This document shows, in pieces, positions 1-13,166 of a DNA stretch of 64,000 nucleotides (position 1 is its first letter; the number at the start of each line of letters is the position of its first letter). Both the position numbers and the translations under genes were made by a program. The DNA lies in NCBI GenBank assembly GCA_003956705.1, contig QZCP01000112.1, forward strand, positions 312,574 to 376,573, written 5' to 3'. Source of the DNA: Brevipalpus yothersi (lineage: Eukaryota > Arthropoda > Arachnida > Trombidiformes > Tenuipalpidae). The notes under the pieces are model-generated. The model did no database searches, was not told the origin of the DNA, and saw only the letters and a program-made list of their open reading frames with translations.

Positions 1-1418
1 ATGTGGGTGAAGATGATGCTAGTCGACTTTGCAGGTCACGAGATTCATGGGAGAGGCGGGATTCCACTGAGAACTTTTTCAAAACTTCCAACACATCTAT
101 GTTGAGAATGTCTACTAGCAGTGTAAATGTATCGGAACCAACCAAATCACGGGCATCTTTACGACCATTGAGAGACCTTAACTCTAAAATGGTCTGATGA
201 ATAGCTTCGGTGAGAGTGGCAGTGTTAACGCCAGGCTTCAGTTTGGACTGTTGCAAGCGTTTGGCTTGTCTTTCGAGCTGCTTTCGCATCTTTTTTTCCC
301 GCTTGTCCTGATCACGTTTCACAATCTCGTCCGGAGGAATTGGATCACCGGAACATGTCTGTGGGTGAGCGTTATGAGCAGGTCTTCCTGGACCCTTTTT
401 AGTGTGTTCCTTTTTACGCCATTTTGCCCTTCTATTTTGAAACCAAACCTAAGATCAGTAGAGTAAAAGAGAGTAATGAATGAGCTCATCAATAAGAGAT
501 GCAAATTCACTCTTGATGAAGATGCTTGCTGATGTAATGCAATAAGAAGTGCAAAAATCTGAGGTAAATCCTATCACATTTTATCATTAACATAGCCTAG
601 ATTGAGTTGATTCTTTCTCTCTCTCTCTTCTTTTTCAGCTCGGCGTGATATGATCCGCTCAATAACTGATTTAGTCGCAGATATTCTGGCTTGGAACCTC
701 AATACCTAACACCTCACCTTCCTCTTCCGTCATCAGATGTTGGTGATCACAATGATGGGGTCACTCTAAATGTGGCGAGATAATCCGATTTGTTGGATAG
801 AGCAAAATGATCTGAGTGAAAACGAAACTAGTTTAGACTCAACATGATGACAATGATCGGTAAGAAAAGGCCACAAAACGCCCCAATGATTAGATGCTCA
901 ACAAGGTCCTCTCCTCCTCCCTTTCATTGAGAGTTCCGGATTGGACGCCCTTCTTATATGACTTGAGCCAAGAACATCTCGCTAATAGTGGGTATAGATG
1001 TGATCACTCCTCATCCCTGATATGCTGGGAGACCGTAAATGAGGATCAGAAAATGATAATGTGCTGACTGTAATGATGTGTATACACTGATTTCATTCAT
1101 TTCATTCATATTCATAGCAAAAGGATGATGAAGAGGATGGTGTGAGAAGCCAGACGAAAACGAGGATCGAATAAGGTAATTCATAGAGGTAAAGCGAATA
1201 TCTTATTCATGTGAGAGATGGGAAACAAGAACAGTGATGATAATAATGGTGATGATCTGCTGCCATCGCACAGAAGATGAAGTATAAAAATGGAATGGAA
1301 TTAATCCTCTCAAAGTGTTTGAAATAGAATGGGAATGATGAGAAGATAGTTTCGCTGATGAATGATGATTATAATGATGTCTACAAACTCTGTGTGAGAG
1401 GTTGGGGAGAAAATAAGT

Positions 1419-1463
<45 letters not shown>

Positions 1464-4044
1464 GAAGAAAGAAAACAACTAAACTTTTTTTCTTGTTCAT
1501 GGTGATTTGTTGGCTATAAAGTTATCTCTCCAAGCGGCGGTCAACTGGAATGGTCAGCTGAAATTCGAAAAATATGCTTCAATAGAGATGGGGATATAGC
1601 TCGGATCATACAACACTGCACAACGCCTCTGTCAAACAGAAAAGAGCAATCTAGAGTAACTGGCTGAGGAATGCAATTGATGTGTCGTAAAATGGCTTTT
1701 CCATCATAACTAAACTGTGCAAGTTCATCCAGTGGAAGAGTCAATTTGTTGTTGATTTGACATAAACAACAAGCATTCATCCGATTGTCACATAACAATA
1801 TTACCATTACTTGAGTTTGTTGAAAGCTTTGCTCCTCTCTCATTAGTTATGACACAATCAAAGTAGAAGATTCATACAATCAGATATACCATGACATGAT
1901 GGATGCTTATTCTCATCCTTATGCCTGCCCCTATATTCGGTCTTTCGGCTCATCATTCTTCCTCTCCCATCTTCCATATCCTATTATCTGCCTGTGAATC
2001 ATTCCATTCTCTCAAGTCCTCCTCTTTTCATCCATCTTTCCTCCCCCTCTTCTCACTCTGTTACCTGACTGATCCCTCCATCCATGCTTTCCTCTGTTTC
2101 AAATCCATTTTCAGCCTCTCAGAATCGCCCGTTTCAGCCTCCTCACCATTCAGCATCACTTTGAAGCCTCCATGCTGATGTCTAATCATATGAAATATTC
2201 CAGGACTTGTTAATATCAAGAATCTCACACTTTTATCCGGCTATATTTCTTTTCCTTTTCCATTCCATTCCAAAGAAAATGTGATTTTCTCGAGCATACA
2301 CATTCATACATGTATAGCGCTCGCTTGCTCTTCACCATATTGAGCATCTTAAAAAGATATAGAATCAAAGAAACGATTGAACAAACTGAGATCTGTAGGC
2401 ATCTCTATTTTTCTTTTTCGAAGTGGAGAAGAGAAAAAAAAGTTGAAAAAACCTCTATTGAGAACCCATTTCCTTTCACAAATTATTTGGTTTAAAGGCT
2501 TTTTGTGTACTCACAAAGGAAACAATCAAAACAAGCTCAAATTAGTGAGCACAACAAGGAATGAATTTCGTTACAAACAGACGAGTGGACCAAATGAGCT
2601 GTCCCATGGCTACGGCAACTTAGATTTGGCAATTTGAGATGAGAAAAGGAAGTGGAAAAATTCTATACTCGATTGAGAGAGGTGAAATCGGCAGAAGAAG
2701 AATAAAAAAAACGGGAAAAACCTAGGCCATAAGCAGCCATGTTAATGGCTTAGAGATGGCTCCATGAATAAGATATCATTCCGGATGATTGGATTCGCGT
2801 GTGTACTTATTGTTACCTGCAAGAATCACCCCATCTCGATTGCATTTCATTGTAATCAAAAATTTAACTTCACCACCAAATCGATTGACCCTTGACTTCT
2901 CTATTCATCTTGCTCCATAATTCACTGGAGGAACTTGTTCAAGCACTTCATCCATCCAGTCCCGCCTGTTTTCTCAGCTTTCCCTTTTCCCTTTTCCCGC
3001 TCAGCTCAAAGTGATGATCCATCACCGAGGCAAATCTTGCAATCTACTGGAAGCAAAATTCCTTGCCACTTGGAGGATTTAATTTGCCTCCTTAACTCCT
3101 CAGATACAGTGAATGAAGAGGTGGGCTGTAAAGACCAAGGCTGATTGCCGAGCCATTCATCGACGTGCGCGGAAATACGTGGATGGTGTGAGTTGATTGA
3201 AGAGGTCCAAGGAAGTCACGCAAACACTTACAAGATAAGAGCATAATTTCCATCCAATATACAAGGGAATTCGGTGGCCAAAATTTGTGAATGGACATAT
3301 TTTGGTATGTTTCGTACGGCGTTCATTCATTCATTCATTCAATCATTCATCTATTTTTTTAGAAAATTTTCTCTCTCCTCTCAACTTTTCGTGTTACTCA
3401 CTTTTTACCCGCTTGCCTACAGCAATGCCAAAGTTGAGCACGCACTCGAGAGCAGAGAGAGAGAGAGAGAGAGAGAAGGGAAATCAAAAATGAGAAAGTG
3501 TCAGACCGGAATGGAAGGAATAGATGATGATAGAGGCAAAGGATTTGGACGATTATCTGCTAATGAAACACAAATCCGACCAGCAAAAGACAAACGAGTT
3601 GGAACTGTAGCGGAAGACTTCGAAACGCTCCACAATACCAAGAATCGCTTCATTGTATGTGTTTTGTGTGTGTGTGTGTGTGTTGGAGAGGAGAAGAGCG
3701 AGGCCGAATGAGGAATGGAATCGACTCGAGGGATCAAGGGAACTAAGATGAGCTGATGGTGATCATCTAGTGGAAGATGCTGCAGAGTGACGGATTGTCA
3801 AGCTTCTGGGCCACTCTCACTAGCGCCTAGAGAGAGCGAGAGTGGTGCGAAAAATCAGATAAAGAGTTGAAAAAGATGCGAAAAATAGACTTGTATTACG
3901 CTCGAATGGCGAGATTGTGCACAGATAGGAGGTTGCCAGCAAATGAAGAGATTCAAGCGAAAGGATCGAATGAAGAGATGGATATGTGGACACGAGCCGA
4001 GAAATGGAATATTGAGAGGACCAACGTGTCACGGAAGGAGATAA

Positions 4045-4114
<70 letters not shown>

Positions 4115-5471
4115 GTGAGCAGAGAGAGGCCGATGATAGTAATGAAAAGAAGATAAGACACAATGAAGAGCAACTCTCATGTTCACTCTGATGCTGCATC
4201 TTCCGGTGGATATAAATAATCTCAATGCCCCCATACTATCGGCCCTCTCAATGGATGAGCAATGAGAGGTGAGCTTCCGAGATGAAATGGCAATCTAATT
4301 CATGTTTTGTGGAATTTTCAAGCCTATACAGCGAGCAAGATAGTCAAATGCTCCCCAAGAGAGGATCCACTGAAGCTTATGTAAGTTTGTCCTCCTATTC
4401 TTTTCCAGGATCAAATGATAGGCACACGTCCAACTGGTCAAAATTGAGTGGACAAATATTGCGTTTCCTTGCGATCATTGAAAGCTCCAATGTACACGCA
4501 GCCCATAGTTCAATTTTGGCTAAAAGTATTAACCAAACAAATCGCTGACCTCAGCTCATTTGTCAGTCTCCGGTGAGCTGGATCCTGGCTATTTTTTGAG
4601 AGTATTGTTTCCATTTGATCGAAAAGTGTGAAAAAAATAGCTATCAAAGTTTGTCTATTACTCGCGATAAAAGATCTCTCAATGAACTGTAATGAGCGAT
4701 ATCTGATTCATTGACTGCGAAAAAAACCTGCCATTCATTTGTCGGGCTCAATTACGATTGGTAAGGACTTTACAAAAGGATAAAATTGTTTGGTAATCAA
4801 AAAGAAAGAAGATGTATCAGATGGAGTGAAACGAATCACTCTAACAACAGATAAATTCAAGCATACAAAGAATCTTTTCAAGTTTATCAGTTCCTAGTTT
4901 GTTATGATTGTTGATAGAGTTGAGCACAATAACAGTGGATAAGATTGATTCGAGAGTAGGCGATTGGAGGCAAGATTACATGGTGAGGCTTGTGCCATCC
5001 TGGTCAATGAAGTGCATGAAGAATGACCTTAGATCCAGTGATAAGGAAGGAGCAAAGCGATACAAGAGAGAATACAAAACATGGACATCATTTTCAACAA
5101 TGCTAGTATCCGGTCTAATGCAAGCTGAGGAACGAGTGGAAATGATGAAATGGATGATGTCTGCACAGAGATGTGGAAAGAGAGGAAAAAGTTTCACGAG
5201 AATTGGAGGCTTGCATCAGAGAAAACGATGAGGAGAAGGAATCACAAAAAGGCGAGAAATGACCGTGCTTTTAATTTGGCTGCTCTGTAGATTGGAAATC
5301 CGGGAGATAGGGAATCAGAGAATAGTGATAGATCTAAAACTAGACGTCAAATGATGCAACCAGAGGTGTTTGCAACTTTGGGGCATCAATATATTTCATT
5401 TTTACCCATCAACACCATCGACAGCTCATCTCTTCATTATCCGCTCTCGATTGCATGCCTCAATCGGAAAG

Positions 5472-5504
<33 letters not shown>

Positions 5505-6531
5505 TTTCGATGATTAAGTGATTGCTACATCCTGACGACCGGAAAATCAGACGAAAAAGAATCAAACAGCGCAATTCATTTTACGCTCTGTTTTGAATGA
5601 AATGATTTTGGTGTATTAGCCGAAAGAGAATCCGATGAGAGAGAGAGAAAGAGAGAGAGAGAAAGAGAGAGAGAGAAAGAAAATTGTGCTGGAAAAATGA
5701 GAATAGTATTGTAGATGTGAGTGTTCTATAAGCGTAGATGTGAGAGACGTTGAGGTGGTGAAGGGATTCTTCAATTAAGAAGGTGATCAACGTTTCTCAT
5801 GAATGAAAATGCACAATTTCTCTTTGCTTTCAAGCAGCTTAGCAAGTTTTTCTGTAGCTCTTGTCAGCGTGTAAATGAATTAATCAAAATTCCTGCACGA
5901 AAAGAGAAACAAAGTGGCGAAAATAAGAAGAATTCTCTGATTAAAAGGCGAGGAAAATAAACGCGTAGGAGAAAAGAGGCTGGAGAAGAGATGATGGATC
6001 ACCTCCGAGTATTGAGCACGCCATCAGCATCAGCATCAACATCACCGTCAACTATGAACTTGCCCAAGTGAGAGGCTGTTTATAAACACTAAGGACAAAA
6101 GCGGTGAAGAAAAGAAGAAATTTTTCGCCCAGCCTTCAAGCACCAGGCCAGCAAAGTTCCGAGTTTGGGCACGATTAATAAATGGAAACCTAAACTTGTG
6201 GTTTGCCATGCAGGGTAGTAGAGTCATAAATCAATTTTACGGCACTCGAAAGTGATCATCACCTCAACGGGCGCCGATAGAGTTAATACTTTGCAATCAA
6301 ATTCGTATTTGCGTTTTTAGGTGCCCAGTCTAGGGCACCCAAAAACTATGGGCACCATTGATAGCTATCCTCATCCATTGAATTAACAGTTTTTCTCTCT
6401 CTCACACACACTCACTGAGAGCTCATTTAAAATGGTAAACATAGCTTCTAATGGAAAGTGAAAAAGAGAGAATTACGGTAATCAGTCCAACTTGAGAGAG
6501 AGAGAGGGGGGAAGAGAGAGAGAGAGAGGGG

Positions 6532-6576
<45 letters not shown>

Positions 6577-7761
6577 GAGACATGGTGCGAGGCCCTATGA
6601 GTTCAATGGTAGCTGTAGAAAAGATGATAAAAGTGCTCAAATTAGATGGACTCTGGGTTTATTCTCTCTCAGAATACATGATACGCATGACAATGGATGG
6701 AGAACAATTGGTATGGACCAGAGGATTGGGTTTGTAGGTGGAGGAGGAGGAGATTGGTGAAGAAAGGCGGCGAAAGGACAACATGCAAAGTGTAACCTCG
6801 GGCTTCGAGAAAGGAGCTCGAAAACAGATTAGAGGATGCTCACTTACCAAGCAGCATCCATCGAGTGGTGAACAAGAATGAAATTCACATTTCACGTATG
6901 TAGATTGAGTGAAAATGAAAGCATCGATTTAGTTAAATCATCAAACTTGAGCACTAAGAATGTATGCAAATGACCATTTTCCTTCTGCTCTTTATATTTC
7001 CTGGAAATTTTTCAACATTCAAGAGAAAATTTGTTTCATCGAATTGGTGATTACACAGCTTTGTTCATCTTGTCATTTAATTCACTCTAAATAATAGGGT
7101 CTTTAAAAGGGCTCATCAAATGCCAATTTTACGCATATTTATTCAACTCAATGATACATGCATGAAGTTTTCTTTGTTTCATATTTCTACTGGATTTCCA
7201 CTCCATCATTTCACCTCGCTCTAGGCTGAGTTGAAAGAGAAATTGATAGCTCAATCAATGATGAACAGATAGCAGCCAATATCCAGCGGCTCTCTTTCTC
7301 TCTTTCTTCCCCTTTTGCATGAAATGGTTGAGAAAAAGTCATTTTTCATGTACTTTCTTCTCCATATTGCATGTTGGTAGAATTTTTGACTTTTCAATCG
7401 ATCCGAAAGAATTCAAAATCTTGGTTGGTCCTAGTCTGCTTGTGGTGCAAGTTTTTCAAGAAGGACAAGACAAACGAGGGACCAGGTGAGTGAACAAAAG
7501 GCATGCAAATTGGTCATGTCACATTTTCAATAGAGTAGTGACGGAAGAAGAAGAATGATCTGATGCTGAGAGCTAAGCAGAAGGAGCTGTAAATACGACA
7601 AACAGTGACTGATGGCCAGAATTTGCCTGCTGAGTTCAATATTCAACTAGCTCTATCGAGAAAAAATGCTCTTCTTCTCACAACAGACTGGAGAAGAAGA
7701 AGAAGAAAAAGTAGAAGGAGCAACAGTAACAGCGAATGATTTGAAATTTGGAGAGCAATAG

Positions 7762-7827
<66 letters not shown>

Positions 7828-8555
7828 TAACTCAAGAATAGTCAGTGCACAACGTGATGATAGCCTTGGATCTTGGCTAAGTTTGGCCGAAAGTTATGAT
7901 TCAGGATGATCTGAAATGACTCCAGTGAAGAAGATCTCGTTGAGAAAACAATGGCTACAACACATTATCAATGCTATGAGTAGAGGGGCTGGCAAAAATA
8001 GTGGCCTGCGAAATGCGAGTAAATCGACTTTTTCATGCAGAGTAAAAGTGAAAGAGAGGCTGGTCTGGCCGAATGAAGAGACTAGTTGTTAGGGTATTCA
8101 TTAGATTCTCGCCAAGCAAAGGTAAACTGAATTGCTCCTTGCTGAGTAGTTGAAAAAAATCCGCTTTGCTGCATCAGAATCGAGCTGTAATCACCAACCT
8201 GCGTTGGAGGGGCTTATTGAAAGACCTTAGCGCCCCGAGCAACCCCGCATGATCTGTGTAACGGCTACTCAAGTCCAGTGACCAAGGGTCACTCGCCAAG
8301 CTGGCCAAAGAGAGAGAAAGAGAGAGAGAAAGAAAGAATGACCAGTTCGCTAGGGACGAATGATGTGGGGGCGGTAAGTGGCCCAGAGAAGGATCACTTA
8401 AGGAGCATCAGTGGAGCGACGAGGAAAAAAAGTGCGGCGGAAGTTGGACAAGAGAGCAACAATAGAAAACAGCGAGAAGAGAAAAGCTCAGAGGAGAAAA
8501 CTCGATGGAAAAGTCATCATTCTTTATTTAGATAAAATTGGAGGCATGCTGGGAG

Positions 8556-8640
<85 letters not shown>

Positions 8641-11600
8641 AAGGTCGTTAGAGACAAGTGGCATGGCTGAGAAGCTTACTTCTCACAACCATTACCTGAC
8701 ACAGTGAGTATCAATTGTCTTCCACCAGAAAGAAATCATCATTACTTGCTAACGATATGCCTCAATGAGCTGGAGAGCTACGATTACGGCCATTCACACA
8801 TTGCCACTCTCCTATATCCTCGATCTCTGAGCGCTCGAAAAGCTCTCAGGAACACAAGTAGGATTGAAAGTGGCATCAGCACCCATTGGTGAATGACTGT
8901 GAGCTGTCATCAGAAATGAAATGAATTTGCGTTATTCAAGGTGAGTTTCATGCTGTTCCAAATAGTGCTGATGCGCTCATCTTTACACTCTCTCTCACGC
9001 TGGCCTGGTGTCTTGTCACTCCTCAAAACAACCGGAATGCTTGCAATCACTCTATAAAGCAATTGTGAAGCTTGTTTTTTGCCTCATTTACCCCTCCAGC
9101 ATATGAAAGAGAGTAGTGTAGAAAACTAATGTGAATGAACAAGTAGGTGGAAGATGAGGAGTAAGAAAGAAAGAAAGAAAGAGAGCGAGAGAGAGAAAGA
9201 GGTACTCAATCGCTGAATATGATGGGAATTCAAGAGTTTGGCCATATTTCATCATGCCTCAAGATGGACTATCAGAAAGAGAGAGAGAGAAGAAAATTAC
9301 TAACCACCAGAAATGAGGAGTTAATGGGACTTGGGAAGACTCAATAGACTTCATCGATTAATCATTATCCTTTAATCAAGGTTTGTGAGCACTTTGTACT
9401 TTGTATCTCAAGAATACCAAGTTTAAGAGGGGGAATAGCTACTAAGGCTGTAAAAAACAAGCCCACCAGAATAAATTCATTGATAATCCAATATCTCATG
9501 CAAAATCACTCGAAAAGAGGGAGCGAATCAGAAGGAAAAGAGAGAGAGAGAGAGAGAGAAAAGAGACAGGCGTTCCAGAATAATGGTTCAAGCATGAGCT
9601 CTGGTTTCTCCCTTTCCTCTCACCCATAATCATGATCAGGGTGCTCAAAATACGAGGTAATTAGGAGCGCCAGTCAGTGATACCCATTCTTGCGAGTCTG
9701 GCCAAACATTGCCATTGGATATGAGGAGACCAAATTAGCTGAAAGAGGCACTCAAGCAAGCAGCCCAGCTGACTTGGGTCAGGCTAAGCTTTTACCTTCC
9801 ACCCCACTCCCCCACGATACGGACTAACAAACTTTTTCTCTTCCCTATAAAGTCTGTGGTTTGCACTTTTGTGAAAAGAAAAACAATGGGAAAAAGAATA
9901 TTTACCTGAACTCGTGCCTCGGCCAAGTCTAGTTTGGTGGCCAAAGATTCGCGCATAAACACGTCTGGATAGTGACTCGCCTCGAAAGCTTTCTCAAGTT
10001 GCTCCAATTGCCAGCTATTGAAGTTGGTTCTCGTTCGACGTCGCTTAGAACTGCCCGTAGGAGAGTGACATGATTGTCGCTCATCTAGCAGATCTCCACC
10101 ACTATCGATGCTGGATGTTGCAGACTTGTTACTTTGGTTAGAAACTTCGCTATTGCCATTCAAATGGTGAGACAAGGATGTATTGGTGGTTGTACAATTA
10201 TTATTGGTGAGATGAAGATGATCACTGTGATGATTTTGATGAGTAGAATGTGTTTGGTGAGAAGTGCTCTCTGTTTTACTGGTAGAATGTCCACCGGACT
10301 CAGAACCTGAGATAGATTAAGATTGAAACAGCGAATCTATTAGTTTTTGTTAACTTTTGCCAATAGTTTCTGGCTAATAGTTGAGCTGTTCCAGTTTGAT
10401 AAGCTGAAGAGCTTCAAAATATGGAAAGCTAAAAGGGTGCTTTTTCAATGTTCTCTGGACATGAACTGAATTGATTCAATTGGAAATAAAATTCAGTAAA
10501 ATTGGTTTCACATTACAATAAATATCAAATTTCATCAGTTCTCTCTGGCCAACTACTACCACATGAGTGACCTCAAATCAGAAAAACATGATACAGTGCT
10601 GATAATTATAAGCTAATTATAAGTATAAGTATAAGCTCCTATTGATAATATTCAAAAGTTTTGACGAGTGAGAAATTTCTTAATGTCTCCAGGAAATCAT
10701 TTCCCTGTTACTTTTTTCTCTTTGGTTCCAGAATAACTAGCATGATGAGTCAAACGCTCAAAGACAACGGAATTTCATTCAAAATATTTTGTAAATTCAA
10801 GACAATTTACTGAAACTGGATGATGAGAAAATCAGTCAAATTATTGAAATCAGCTGGATAAGAACTTTTTCAAAACTGTTAGCTCAGCTTGGAGACAAAA
10901 CATTGGAAGTGTTCAGGTGCTATGATGAGAACCAAGCTAATCTTATTATTCAGGCTGAATATATTTTCAAGAGCTCATTTATCGATTTGACTTATTGAAA
11001 TAGAATGAGATTTTAGATTCGATATCCTAATGATAGTTAGTCTAAATTTTTTATTCTATTTATCAACATTTTATCATCCTGACTACCATTTTTGAGCTGA
11101 TGGCAAATGATAACCACACTAATCAAATTATCTCTTCGAGAGTTTCTCGATAGATCAGTCTATTATGAACTGTAAAAACGTTACTACTTCTGTTTTGGAG
11201 GAACTTTAGGACAAATTGAACATTTTCTCCAATTCAAAACGAATTGAGCTTGATGATTTTGCTTATTCAGACTGATTAGTTGCTTAATGATAAATGTTAT
11301 TCTCTTATCAATGGACATTCAATCAAAATGTTACCTGACAACTTTTATCAGATATATTAAATAATCAGAACGAGCTTTAACCGATAAGATTTGGACTGGC
11401 AAGGTGAAAAAGTAAGTAAGTAACTCACCTGAAGTTCTATTTTTCATAAGATGGAACGATGGAATGAATCTGTTTATCCATGAGTAAGGAACTGGATAGG
11501 GTTGCATGTAAGGATGAAGAAGTCGAGATGGATTGGCCTGGAGCACTGATTCACGTGGATCAGAGAACATATCCAGTATGGTGGATGGAAGCAATTGATT

Positions 11601-11780
11601 CACTCCGAAAGAAAGTCGATGTTTGTCTGGCTTGGAATCACGCTGGACAAGCATGTGAACAATGTCCTCCTTGGTGCTGGCACTGTTTATCCTAGAGTTA
11701 CAAATCGTTGGGCCCATATGAGGTAAGTTGAAACTCACTAAAGGATTTTGCCAACCATTGCGTTGACTTTGATCCGCCAT
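1..11780 (-). CDS. unc-4: UNC-4/UNCX-type paired-like homeobox transcription factor (3' end off window)
   Basis: Sequence-specific nuclear transcription factor of the UNC-4/UNCX family, which in other animals sets neuronal subtype identity. Three coding exons on the minus strand: 11780-11429, 10306-9906 and 448 to beyond 1. All junctions are GT/AG and phases match (1, then 0), giving 400 codons in the window. Exon 1 contains a short eh1-like repressor motif (FGVNQLL), matching the motif in vertebrate UNCX. Exon 2 is rich in His, Ser and Thr, then starts the homeodomain (about residues 206-265, RRRTRTNFNSWQLEQLEKAF...). Exon 3 resumes at VWFQNRRAKWRKKE and continues with KKGPGRPAHNAHP and TCSG, a family signature. 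The homeodomain is split between positions 46 and 47, a common site in paired-class genes. The ATG at 11780 follows a TTG codon and is the first in frame. No stop occurs before the window edge, so the C-terminus is missing. The family is secure; a closer paralogue assignment is not. Confidence 0.93.
1420..1461. repeat. (GA)n microsatellite
   Basis: Uninterrupted GA dinucleotide array of about 42 nt in unc-4 intron 2. Its minus-strand translation gives a meaningless Ser-Leu run. Confidence 0.97.
4047..4111. repeat. (AG)n microsatellite
   Basis: Perfect AG dinucleotide array of about 65 nt in unc-4 intron 2. A shorter GA array lies at about 3453-3476 and a (TG)n run at about 3664-3682. Confidence 0.97.
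6494..6573. repeat. Compound (GA)n microsatellite with G-run interruptions
   Basis: About 80 nt of GA dinucleotide broken twice by a GGGGGGAA interruption, which suggests an internal duplication of the array unit. Confidence 0.95.
7764..7825. repeat. (AG)n microsatellite
   Basis: Perfect AG array of about 62 nt in unc-4 intron 2. Confidence 0.97.
8552..8636. repeat. GAAA/(GA)n microsatellite
   Basis: A short GAAA-type lead-in runs into a GA array; about 85 nt in total, in unc-4 intron 2. Confidence 0.96.
10307..11428 (-). other. Intron 1 of unc-4
   Basis: AT-rich sequence of 1.1 kb between exons 1 and 2 with a GTGAGT donor and a CAG acceptor. I see no coding block or repeat array in it. 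Confidence 0.85.
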
Positions 11781-13166
11781 CAAGCGGAATTGCGATCAAT
11801 GGCACGCCGAACTAACATAAGCGAGAAAAGGGCCGCTGACAAGTATCAAAACACGGTCAATGATGAGGTAGAGAAGAACGTTCGCTCCACGAATTGCTGT
11901 ACTTTCAGCACTCACAACAGCCATCGTTGAAGCGGCCTCGAGATGAGATGCAAAAGAGAGAGAAAGAGAGAAAGAGAGAGAGAGAGAGAAGAGAAAAGAG
12001 AGAGAAGAGAGCCCATTCACACACTCCGCCTTCTGTTCGGTGATGCCGCCCCTCATGTCGCTGATTGGCTCCAGTAGAAGCACGCTCGAGATGCTCGCTT
12101 TGTTCAACTCAATTTATTCAATTCCTCGACAGCCTCTGGGCTAGTCCAAGGATTTCCATGTATGCGCAGGATGGGAAGATGGTTACAATCGTAATTATTA
12201 TTTTTTTCATCCTTTCATCTGCCGATGTCACCAATCCCACCATTAGCCGCATCACTTTACCACTGCAAGAAGTATGCCGCCATCGAGTGGCCGAAAAAAT
12301 GACCCAAACTATTGCAGCAGTTATATTGCCATGGAATGTGGGACCTCGATGAAGTATATATGTAAATGGTAAGTGGTAAGTAGTATGGTACCTAGATTGA
12401 AGTGTTGATGATAATGGCGTTGCTATGAAGGTTTCTTTGAAAGGACCAGCATTAGAGCTGTAGATTGTAGATGTTTGTTATATCGGCTACCAGAATTCTA
12501 GGATTCTCGAATTCTTTTCATCTATTCTTCCGCCGAGAAAGTAGTATTATGCCATTTTGATTCTTTAGTTAGTTTCCAACCATCAGCAAGACTAATTTGC
12601 TCTCAAAGATGGATCCATATTCATGACCAAGATTCTCTCCACATGTCAGGAGAGATTGTTTTTTATAATAATAATAATTCTTACATGACCAGCACTGGAA
12701 AAAGGATTCTTGACTCTTCAGTTAGATCATGAAAGAGTAAACAAATTAAGTTTCGAATTAAATTAGCTAACATGGATTGAATCCATCATTGATCTTAGGA
12801 AAATTGAGAGGGATGAAATTCAACTTATATGATGGATGATAGAAGAGAATAAGACTCTACCGAAGCCTATCGGGCTTTAAAGGAAATGAATGAAAATGAC
12901 GAAAAACTCTAATTTTATCGATTGGCTGATTCTTAGCACCCGGACCGAAAGTGATTTTTGAAAGTGTATACAGTCTTGAAAATGAGCAAAAAATAATTTA
13001 TAAGCTTTGGATCGGAGCCTACATAATTTAAATGATTAAACTTTTGATAAATTTTATGCAACAGAGATGCAAAAATGTTTAACGAAGGTTGAGTGAATTA
13101 TTCAAAGTTTAACTTAGATGGGACCGAGATGAAGCAAGAATTAAGTGAGGGGTGGGTGAAAGATGG
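11781..13166. other. Intergenic: unc-4 upstream region and PPM1H downstream region
   Basis: It contains the presumed 5' UTR and promoter of unc-4 and the 3' flank of the phosphatase gene. An imperfect GA/GAAA tract lies at about 11950-12012. I recognise no gene; the open frames here have no domain character. Confidence 0.6.

Larger units (their letters stand above)
449..9905 (-). other. Intron 2 of unc-4 (9.5 kb), microsatellite-rich
   Basis: The stretch between the two homeodomain exons has a GT donor at 9905-9904 and an AG acceptor at 450-449 on the minus strand. I found no convincing coding exon in it. It holds many (GA)n arrays on the plus strand, so the transcript reads (CU)n. Open frames here are either low-complexity translations of these repeats or short frames with no recognisable domain. 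Confidence 0.85.

Noticed and set aside
3274..4234. Open frames with Arg-Glu or Ser-Leu runs, here and at many other arrays
   Set aside because: They are translations of (GA)n or (CT)n microsatellites, open on both strands because the dinucleotide contains no stop; no domain is present.
11480..11695. Plus-strand frame opposite unc-4 exon 1
   Set aside because: Antisense shadow of a supported coding exon; no domain.
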